Shown here: positions 22,780 through 29,497 of the stretch, one piece after another
How positions within the stretch are numbered: the stretch's first letter is position 1
How the letters are laid out: each line of letters starts with the position of its first letter
Source of the DNA: Ruminococcaceae bacterium UBA1417
GTDB lineage: Bacteria > Bacillota > Clostridia > Oscillospirales > Acutalibacteraceae
Assembly: GCA_002305575.1 (NCBI GenBank)
Contig: DBPP01000019.1
Location: forward strand, 1 to 36,857
Reading direction: 5' to 3'
Length of the DNA stretch: 36,857 nucleotides
Made by a program: the position numbers and the translations under genes
Notes under the pieces: model-generated
Database searches by the model: none
What the model was told of the DNA's origin: nothing
What the model saw: only the letters and a program-made list of their open reading frames with translations

Positions 22780-22808
22780 TTGTCAATTGCAGCGGTGTGT
22801 GCTATAAT
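22780..22808 (+). promoter_or_regulatory. Promoter of the MATE transporter gene
   Basis: -35 TTGTCA (22780-22785), 17-base spacer, perfect -10 TATAAT (22803-22808). Transcription would start near 22815, giving a leader of about 80 bases. Confidence 0.85.
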
Positions 22809-22839
22809 TTGAAACGATAAATGCCTGTTTTTGGAGAGA

Positions 22840-22861
22840 CTTCGCCTGCGTTGGGGCGAAG
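22840..22861 (+). promoter_or_regulatory. Leader hairpin before the MATE gene
   Basis: CTTCGCC (22840-22846) pairs with GGCGAAG (22855-22861) around an 8-base loop, then CCTTTTCTC. The flanking GAGA/TCTC can extend it with a gap. It may be an attenuator or a small regulatory element; it does not match a riboswitch that I can recognise. Confidence 0.45.
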
Positions 22862-22893
22862 CCTTTTCTCTGCAAAGGAAGGGAAGGAAATCT

Positions 22894-24300
22894 ATGTCAA
22901 CAGAAAAAGAAACCGCTGCGGCCCAGAACCGCATGGGGACGGCAAAAATGCTGCCGCTTATCCTCACCATGGCGTTGCCCGCCATGTTCTCCATGCTGAT
23001 TCAGGCGCTGTACAACATTGTGGACAGCTACTTCGTGGCACAGCTCAGCCAGAATGCGCTGACGGCCGTGTCGCTGGCGTTCCCGATTCAGAACCTGCTT
23101 GTGGCGTTCGGCGTGGGCACCGGCGTTGGCGTCGGCTCGCTGATTTCCCGCCGCCTCGGCGAGCGCGACCAGCGCGCGGCGAACAACGCGGCGACGCACG
23201 GCGTGATCCTCGCCATCATCACCTGGGTGATTTTCGCCATTGCCGGCGCGGCGACGGCGCGGCCGTTTGTGTCGCTGTACACGAAGGATGCCGAGGTGCT
23301 TGAGATGGGCGAAACGTACCTGATTATCGTCACGGTGGTTTCGTTCGGCTTTTTTGTTTCGAGCTGCGTGGAAAAGATGCTGCAGGCGACGGGCAGCATG
23401 ATCGTGCCGATGATCATCCAGCTGGTCGGCGCGGTGACGAACATCATCCTGGACCCGATCATGATCTACGGTCTCATCGGTTTTCCGAAGTTGGGCGTCG
23501 CAGGCGCGGCGATTGCGACCGTCATCGGTCAGATCCTCTCCATGGTGGTCGGCCTGCTGTTCCTGTTCCTCGGCAAGCATGCCGTGTCCATCGGCCTCAA
23601 GGGTTTCCGCTTCCATGGCAAGACGATCCGCGATATTTACATTGTCGGCGTGCCGAGCATCGTGATGAACGCGATCGGCACGGTGATGACGATGGCGATG
23701 AACGGCATCCTTGCGGCGTTCTCCGCGGCGGCGGTCAACGTGTTCGGCGTATATTTCAAGCTCCAGTCCTTTGTTTTTATGCCGGTCTTCGGCCTCACGC
23801 AAGGTCTCATGCCGATTATGGGCTACAACTACGGCGCGCGCAATAAGAGCCGCGTCACGAGCGCGCTGCGCATGGGCATCATCATCGCGCTGATCATCAA
23901 CGTGCTTGGCACCATTTGCTTCGAGCTGTTCCCGAGCGCGCTCATCGGCATTTTCAACGCGACCGACGAGCTCCTGCGCATCGGCGATCCGGCGCTGCGC
24001 ATCATCGCGGTCCACTTTCCGATCGCAGCGGTCGGCATCACGATGTCCACGCTGTTCCAGGCGACCGGCAAGGGCGTGTACAGCCTGATTCAGTCTCTGA
24101 TGCGCCAGCTCGTGGTGCTTGTGCCGGCGGCGTGGCTGCTCGCGAAGATCAACCTCGACGCCGTGTGGTTCTCCTTCCCGATCGCGGAGGTTGCCTCGCT
24201 GATCGTTACAATTGTGTTCTTCATCCGCCTCTATAATCAGGAGATCCGGCATCTCGGCGAGCGCCAAGTGGGCAGCGAACGCCTCGAGTCGATGGTATAA
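22894..24300 (+). CDS. MATE-family multidrug/metabolite efflux transporter
   Basis: A 468-residue membrane protein with about 12 hydrophobic segments in two similar halves, the normal MATE size. The N-terminal half has MALPAMFSMLIQALYNIVDS and YFVAQLSQNALTAVSLAFP, and the loop GVGSLISRRLGERD is typical of the family; the second half repeats the pattern with GLTQGLMPIMGYNYGARN. It exports cationic compounds in exchange for Na+ or H+; the substrate is unknown. The start is ATG 22894, with AAGGAAGGGAAGG before it. A near-consensus promoter lies upstream, and a terminator follows 20 bases after the stop, so it is a single-gene unit. Confidence 0.9.
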   Translation: MSTEKETAAAQNRMGTAKMLPLILTMALPAMFSMLIQALYNIVDSYFVAQLSQNALTAVSLAFPIQNLLVAFGVGTGVGVGSLISRRLGERDQRAANNAATHGVILAIITWVIFAIAGAATARPFVSLYTKDAEVLEMGETYLIIVTVVSFGFFVSSCVEKMLQATGSMIVPMIIQLVGAVTNIILDPIMIYGLIGFPKLGVAGAAIATVIGQILSMVVGLLFLFLGKHAVSIGLKGFRFHGKTIRDIYIVGVPSIVMNAIGTVMTMAMNGILAAFSAAAVNVFGVYFKLQSFVFMPVFGLTQGLMPIMGYNYGARNKSRVTSALRMGIIIALIINVLGTICFELFPSALIGIFNATDELLRIGDPALRIIAVHFPIAAVGITMSTLFQATGKGVYSLIQSLMRQLVVLVPAAWLLAKINLDAVWFSFPIAEVASLIVTIVFFIRLYNQEIRHLGERQVGSERLESMV

Positions 24301-24319
24301 TACGGACGATATTTTTCGG

Positions 24320-24350
24320 AAAGCCTGTGCGCAAGCGCGGGCTTTTTTTT
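24320..24350 (+). terminator. Rho-independent terminator after the MATE gene
   Basis: AAAGCCTGTGC (24320-24330) pairs with GCGCGGGCTTT over an 11-bp stem with two G-T pairs and a GCAA loop, followed by a T run to 24350. Confidence 0.85.
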
Positions 24351-24372
24351 GTTGCGAGATGCATGACGGCCC

Positions 24373-24401
24373 TTTACAAATGCCATTGGCTGCTTTATAC
24401 T
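24373..24401 (+). promoter_or_regulatory. Promoter of the GH-D glycosidase gene
   Basis: -35 TTTACA (24373-24378), 17-base spacer, -10 TATACT (24396-24401). It lies 42 bases before ATG 24443. No obvious operator palindrome overlaps it. Confidence 0.8.
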
Positions 24402-24442
24402 GAAGCCAAAAAGCATGGCTTTATTCAAAAGGGGAGAATTGT

Positions 24443-26038
24443 ATGAATTTGGATACCACTTTGCCTGCATACGTTATGGTGCAGACGGATACGGACAAGC
24501 GTGTGGCGGAACCGGTGGATGCGGCGCGGTGGGAAGCGCCGGGCGGCATTGTCGTGCAACGGGAAGACGGCGTGTGGACGCTGCGCTCGCCCAATGCGCC
24601 GGTTCGCCGGGTCCTGCTGCGGTGGAAGCACGACTTTGCACAGGACGCGCTGATTTTGAACGACCATTACGAGCGCGGCTACGGCGATCTGGAGTGGCGC
24701 GGCTTTTCTGCCGAGCGCATCCTGCCGTGGTATTTCCTGATTCGCGAAGGCGAAACGGTAAGCGGCTGCGGCGTGCAAACCAATCCGCAGGCCATCTGTA
24801 TCTGGCAGGTAACAGATACCGATATCAGCCTGTACTTGGACGTTCGGTCGCTCGGCACGGGGGTGCGTCTCGGCGAAAAAACGTTGCGCATGGCGCGTCT
24901 GGTTTCCCATATGGGCGCGGCGGGTGAAACGCCGTTTGAAACGGCGCGTGCATTTTGCAAAAAGCTCTGCACAAACGGAATTTTTCCGTCGCAACCCGTG
25001 TACGGCGGAAACAACTGGTATTACGCGTATGGAAGGAGCAGCGAGGCGGAGATCCTCGCTGATACGGACCGCATAGCGGAATGGGCCGAAGGACTCGAAA
25101 ACCGTCCGTTTATGGTAATCGATGCCTGCTGGCAGTCGGAGATTCCGGCGCGTCCCTCCTGTACAGGCGGCCCATATCGGCACGGCAACGCGGGCTTCCC
25201 GGATATGGCGGGGCTTGCGGAGAAGATCCGGAAAAAAGGCGTTCACCCCGGCATCTGGTGCCGCCCGCTGCTGACGAACGAAGCCGTGCCGGAGGACTGG
25301 GTGCTGCGGCGCACAGAAGAGGGCAGCATTCTGGACCCCACGGTGCCGCAGGCGCTCGCGCACATCGGCGCGGACATTCGGCGCATTGCGGGCTGGGGGT
25401 ATGCGCTCATCAAGCACGATTTTTCAACGTTCGATGTGCTGGGCCGTTGGGGTTTCGAAATGGGCGCCGCCCTGACGGCGGAAACCCGCAGCTTTCACGA
25501 CCCATCTGTCACGACGGCGCAGGCGCTGCAGATGCTGTACCGGACGATTCACGATAACGCCGGCGAAGCGCTGATCATCGGCTGCAACACAATGGGGCAT
25601 CTGATCACCGGCTATGCGCAGATGCAGCGCACGGGCGACGACACAAGCGGTATGGACTGGGAGCGCACGCGCAAAATGGGCGTCAACACCCTTTCGCACC
25701 GCATGGCGCAGCACGGCGTTTTCTTTGACGCAGATGCCGACTGTGTCGGGTTGACGGAGCGTGTGCCGTGGGAGATGAACCGCCAGTGGTTGGATGTGCT
25801 TTCGCGCAGCGCGACGCCGCTGTTCATTTCGGCGGATCCGAAAGCGCTCACCCCGGCCATCGAAGCGGAGATTCGCACGGCCTTTGCGCGGGCGAGCCTG
25901 GCGCAGCCTGTGTTGCGCCCCGTCGACTGGCTGCACAATACCTGCCCGTCCGTCTGGGAAAACGGGCGGGAAACTTTCCGGTATCACTGGAACTACGCAA
26001 ACCGGTTTGTCTTTAACGACGACGATATCAAACTGTAA
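24443..26038 (+). CDS. Alpha-galactosidase-like glycoside hydrolase (clan GH-D)
   Basis: A 531-residue protein without a signal peptide, so probably cytoplasmic. After an N-terminal beta domain (~1-175), a TIM-barrel begins around NNWYYAYGRSSEAEI. The clan GH-D signature is seen: ENRPFMVIDACWQ, then WGYALIKHDFSTFD with the candidate nucleophile Asp326 (K-x-D pattern), and YAQMQRTGDDTSGMDW with the candidate acid/base Asp399 or Asp400. These correspond to the KWD and RxSxD motifs of GH27/GH36 enzymes. It is shorter than typical GH36 (about 720), and the strand-4 motif is KHD rather than KWD, so a GH36-like subfamily is likely and the substrate may be another alpha-linked sugar. The start has AAGGGGAG; the gene has its own promoter and terminator. 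Confidence 0.75.
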   Translation: MNLDTTLPAYVMVQTDTDKRVAEPVDAARWEAPGGIVVQREDGVWTLRSPNAPVRRVLLRWKHDFAQDALILNDHYERGYGDLEWRGFSAERILPWYFLIREGETVSGCGVQTNPQAICIWQVTDTDISLYLDVRSLGTGVRLGEKTLRMARLVSHMGAAGETPFETARAFCKKLCTNGIFPSQPVYGGNNWYYAYGRSSEAEILADTDRIAEWAEGLENRPFMVIDACWQSEIPARPSCTGGPYRHGNAGFPDMAGLAEKIRKKGVHPGIWCRPLLTNEAVPEDWVLRRTEEGSILDPTVPQALAHIGADIRRIAGWGYALIKHDFSTFDVLGRWGFEMGAALTAETRSFHDPSVTTAQALQMLYRTIHDNAGEALIIGCNTMGHLITGYAQMQRTGDDTSGMDWERTRKMGVNTLSHRMAQHGVFFDADADCVGLTERVPWEMNRQWLDVLSRSATPLFISADPKALTPAIEAEIRTAFARASLAQPVLRPVDWLHNTCPSVWENGRETFRYHWNYANRFVFNDDDIKL

Positions 26039-26045
26039 GCATGGA

Positions 26046-26090
26046 AAAACCCGAAAGGGCCGTTTGAGAAGAACGGCCTTTTCGGGTTTT
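26046..26090. terminator. Bidirectional terminator between the GH-D and GT-C genes
   Basis: A 19-bp stem (26046-26064 with 26072-26090, one G-T pair) with a 7-base loop. The arms start with AAAA and end with TTTT, so it works for both convergent genes. Confidence 0.9.
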
Positions 26091-26109
26091 ATTTATGGTT
26101 GGATTTGTC

Positions 26110-29100
26110 TTAGCAGAAGAACCAGGTCGGGAGCCACTCGAGGGCGTTGGCATAGCCCTGCGTTGTGAGCGTGCCGGTCAGAACAGGGTAGAAAACCGCG
26201 AAGAGAAGGAGGTGTACAGCAAGAAACGCGAGCAGCGCGCCCTGCCCGACTGTGATGCCGACTGTGCGGCCGCTAAGGGGAATTGTCGCAAGCCGTTTTT
26301 GCAGGCGCGGTGTCTGCGCCAGCCGGTTGTACGCGAGCAGCAGACCGATCAGCAGGAATGGTATGACCGTGAAGTAGTGGTACACAAACGTGCAGCGCGG
26401 CACGAGCACCCAGGGCAGATAGACCGAAAGGAAGCCGACAGCCGCGACGACGGCGGGGATTGTGCGCTTTCTGGCCGCGTGCACAAAGGTGTAGAGCACA
26501 CTCGGTACCCCGGCCCACCAGAACAGCGGGCTGCCAAGCACGGAAATCGTGCGCAGGCCGCCGGCGCCGTCGGCGTTGTAGTTGCCGTAATACCAGACAT
26601 TGCGCACGTCGAACGGCCACTGATACCACGGGGATTCAAACGTGTGGGTGGCCTGCAGCGTCGAGTGGTAGTTGTACATGTGCACCTGATAGGCGAAGAA
26701 GCGTCCCAGCACGTCGTAGCGGTTATGCGGCAGCAGCGTCAGCGGCAGGAAGGCGGCAAAGTACACCCCGAATGGGATCAGGATAAAGAACAGGCAGCAC
26801 CACAGACAGGTCTTGAGCGCCATGCGCCAGAAGGCGGCCTGTGTTTCGTCGCGCTTGCGGGCGGACAGCGCCTGCAAGCCCAGCGCATGGTAGGTGACGG
26901 CGAGCTTGCCGAAGAAAAGCACCGCCAGACCCACCGCGCCATAGGCAACGGTCCATTTCGAGGCGACGCCAAGGCCCATGAATAGGCCGCTGCAAAAGAG
27001 CGGCGGCAAAATCTTTTTCCAGCCGGCGGTCATCAGATCGGTTTGCAGGAAGATCAGCATCGCGTCGTACATCAGCAGGATGAAGAACACGGCGTACGTA
27101 TCGATCGTCGCGATGCGCGTCTGCACGTAGTGCATGAAGTCAAAGGCAAAGAGCAACGTGCCTGCCGTGCTGAGAAACGTGGAGCCAAACAGCCTTTTCA
27201 GCAGGTGATAGAGGATCGGCAGCATCAAAACGCCGAACAGGGTGCCCATGAAGCGCCAGCCGAACGGGTTCATCCCAAACAGGCGGATGCCCAGCGAAAT
27301 GATCAGCTTGCCGAGTGTTGGATGCGTATTTTCGTACGGTTCCAGCCCCAGAATGTGCTCGTAGGCGGTGCGCGCGTGGTAGATCTCATCGAAATAGGTC
27401 GAGTTCATATAGCTCGGGTAAAGCGGCACAACGTTTTGTTCATCGGTCAGTGCGGACGCATCGCCGTGCACGGCGGTCAGCGTCGCAAAGCCGGAGCCGT
27501 CCGCCTTTTTCAGCGCAAATTCGTTGATGGCGAGGTCGTCGCATGTCGGCGTGATGCGGATGTACTTGCCGGTCGCGAGCGCCGTCACGCTTTTCCACGC
27601 GTACACGCTGCCGTCCGTATTGTCGAGCGCGAGCGTCCAGGTTTCACCGTCGTCGGAGACCTCGACGCGCATTGCCGTGCCGACGCGCTGGCCGATGCCG
27701 TTGTCGGCCGGCGCGATGCCCGGCAGGAAGAAGATTTCGCTGTAGGCATCTTCCGTGGAGAAGATCACACTCTCGCCGTTTTCGGGCGTCCACGTGGTGT
27801 TGGCCGTCTGGTGGTCACCGAGATTCCAGAAAGCCACAATGCCGTAGGCGACGGTGACCGCGCACAGCAGGAAGAGGTCGGTGCGCGTCAGGCGGACCTG
27901 TCGGCCCGTCTCAGGCGCGAGCGGGGATTGCGCGATGGACGCGGCGCCTGGAGCGGACGCACGGCGCGGCGCGGCTTTTTCCCGCTTCGGAAGCGTGAGC
28001 GGCGCCGGGGCCTTTTTGGCGAGAAATACGCGCCATACCGCATAAAGCGTGTAGCCGTACAGCAGAATGTGCGCGAGCGAAAGCAGGATGATCTGCGGTG
28101 CGGTTGGCTCGATGTAGGCGTTGTTGAGGTGGAGTACATACGCCACATTTAGAAAATGAACGAACGAAGTGCCCGCAAAGCTCAGGAGGAAGCGGCGATC
28201 CCTTGTAAAAATATAGGTCAAAAGCAGGCTGACGAGAACCGGGAACAGGTAGCGCTCGTGCATCTTGACGCAGAAAATGTATACGGTGAACATCAGAACG
28301 GCTGGGCAGGCAAACAGCGCGGTCCGCCGTTTGGATTTCAGCAACAAAATGCCGCACAGCGCCACGGCAAGCGGCACGCCGAACTGGAGCCACACGCTGT
28401 TTTCGGGCAGCGCCGCCCAGTTGAGGCCAAACAGCGCCCAGAGGTTGTAGGCGTTGATCGTGTAGTAGGCGTAGTAATCCATCGTGCCCGAATACAGGTC
28501 GATGAGCATCGTATAATCCCAGTTTTGGATAAAAGGCGTGGAAAGCACAAGCATTACGCCGAGGGAGAGAACCGGGCCGAGGATCAGGTTCTTCCAGTCC
28601 CGCCGACGGATGACCCAGAAGATCAGCATCGGCGCGAAAATCAGCATCTGCGGTTTGGAGAGAATGCCGATGCCGTACAGGAGTGCGGCGGCGGGCGTGT
28701 GGTTGTACCAGAGCAGCAACGCCGTCAGCACGAGCAAAAGCGCGCAGAAGCTGTCGGCCTGGCCCCACACAGCGGAGTTAATGATGACGGCGGGGCAGAA
28801 CAGGTACGCGGCGGAGACAAACAGAGCCCCGCTTTCGCCCAGCTTTTTGCGCGCCAGAACCCAGAGGATGGCCGCCGTGCCGATGTCCGAGAGGATCGGG
28901 ACGATTTTTACAAGCAGCGTCGTGCTCTGCGCGTAATCCGGAATGCCGAACAGGCGCCGGAAAAATTCCGTGAGATACAGCACGTACAGGTAGCCGGGCG
29001 GATAATCGAGAAAGAAATCGCTGTAATACATGTTGGAAAAGCCGATCTCATGGGTATAATAGCCCCAGGCTTTAAAGCAGGCGATGTCGGAATCAAAGCC

Positions 29101-29289
29101 GTTCATGTTGTAGCCGAGCAGGAGCCGCAGCACGAGCCCGACCGCAAGGACAGTGCAGAAAACGGGTACGGCCGGCAGCCCAAACAGCGTCGGGCGTCTC
29201 GTCGCGTCGGGCGTCCCGGCGGGCACGCGAAAGCCCAGCCAGAGTACGGCGAGCAAAAAAGCGGCGGAAAGCAAAATCTGTAGGGTCAT
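26110..29289 (-). CDS. Giant membrane glycosyltransferase: two GT-C modules with a discoidin-like domain between them
   Basis: A 1059-residue polytopic protein. Residues 1-~430 form a first GT-C-type mannosyltransferase module, with an early acidic loop (NGFDSDIACFKAWGYYTHEI, then FFLDYPPGYLYVLYL) and about 10 membrane segments. A charged linker (~430-470) and a TM segment follow. Residues ~510-600 are a soluble beta domain of F5/8 (discoidin) style (MRVEVSDDGETWTLALDN, KYIRITPTCDDLAINEF). Residues ~620-1059 are a PMT/GT39-like module with YFDEIYHARTAYEHI (DE motif) and ENTHPTLGKLIISLGIRLFG. Such enzymes use lipid-linked sugars to glycosylate proteins or wall polymers outside the membrane. 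ATG 29289 has GGAAAGGA upstream. The fusion reads through without a break. The donor and acceptor are unknown. Confidence 0.8.
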   Translation of the reverse strand: MTLQILLSAAFLLAVLWLGFRVPAGTPDATRRPTLFGLPAVPVFCTVLAVGLVLRLLLGYNMNGFDSDIACFKAWGYYTHEIGFSNMYYSDFFLDYPPGYLYVLYLTEFFRRLFGIPDYAQSTTLLVKIVPILSDIGTAAILWVLARKKLGESGALFVSAAYLFCPAVIINSAVWGQADSFCALLLVLTALLLWYNHTPAAALLYGIGILSKPQMLIFAPMLIFWVIRRRDWKNLILGPVLSLGVMLVLSTPFIQNWDYTMLIDLYSGTMDYYAYYTINAYNLWALFGLNWAALPENSVWLQFGVPLAVALCGILLLKSKRRTALFACPAVLMFTVYIFCVKMHERYLFPVLVSLLLTYIFTRDRRFLLSFAGTSFVHFLNVAYVLHLNNAYIEPTAPQIILLSLAHILLYGYTLYAVWRVFLAKKAPAPLTLPKREKAAPRRASAPGAASIAQSPLAPETGRQVRLTRTDLFLLCAVTVAYGIVAFWNLGDHQTANTTWTPENGESVIFSTEDAYSEIFFLPGIAPADNGIGQRVGTAMRVEVSDDGETWTLALDNTDGSVYAWKSVTALATGKYIRITPTCDDLAINEFALKKADGSGFATLTAVHGDASALTDEQNVVPLYPSYMNSTYFDEIYHARTAYEHILGLEPYENTHPTLGKLIISLGIRLFGMNPFGWRFMGTLFGVLMLPILYHLLKRLFGSTFLSTAGTLLFAFDFMHYVQTRIATIDTYAVFFILLMYDAMLIFLQTDLMTAGWKKILPPLFCSGLFMGLGVASKWTVAYGAVGLAVLFFGKLAVTYHALGLQALSARKRDETQAAFWRMALKTCLWCCLFFILIPFGVYFAAFLPLTLLPHNRYDVLGRFFAYQVHMYNYHSTLQATHTFESPWYQWPFDVRNVWYYGNYNADGAGGLRTISVLGSPLFWWAGVPSVLYTFVHAARKRTIPAVVAAVGFLSVYLPWVLVPRCTFVYHYFTVIPFLLIGLLLAYNRLAQTPRLQKRLATIPLSGRTVGITVGQGALLAFLAVHLLLFAVFYPVLTGTLTTQGYANALEWLPTWFFC

Positions 29290-29497
29290 GGCGGTATATC
29301 CTTTCCATTTATTTGCAAATTGGGCTTGACCGGGCTTTGAATATACGGTAAGCTTGTGGTAAAAGAATACGGATTCAGTATAGCATACCGGAAAAAACTG
29401 TTCAACTTAAAATTTCGGCCTTTTCCAATGCAGGCGCCTGTGTGCCGCGCGCGGGCCGCTGCGATGCTACGGATCCCGGAATGGAGTGTGTATTGCC
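29290..29497. other. Divergent intergenic region between the GT-C gene and lacZ
   Basis: 208 bases. Rightward promoter matches are only moderate: TTGACC 29326-29331 with TAAGCT 29349-29354 (17-base spacer), or TTGTGG 29354-29359 with TATAGC 29379-29384 (19-base spacer). GGAG at 29483-29486 serves ATG 29498. No TTGTACGG-type site of the downstream AraR-like regulator was found here. Confidence 0.4.

Larger units (their letters stand above)
22518..22893. other. Divergent intergenic region between response regulator and MATE gene
   Basis: 376 bases without a coding sequence. They hold a leftward promoter match (22626-22654), a rightward near-consensus promoter (22780-22808) and a leader hairpin (22840-22861). 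An inverted repeat CCGGCGCC-CGTGCCGAA-GCCGGCGC lies at about 22561-22585, within the leader of the response regulator. The rest is AT-rich with no further structure that I noticed. Confidence 0.6.

Noticed and set aside
27043..29283. Two long plus-strand frames opposite the GT-C gene
   Set aside because: Shadows of the membrane protein: charged, Gln/Arg-rich translations typical of antisense to hydrophobic coding sequence.
29290..29497. Operator of the AraR-type regulator in front of lacZ
   Set aside because: No TTGTACGG or inverted copy is visible in this region.
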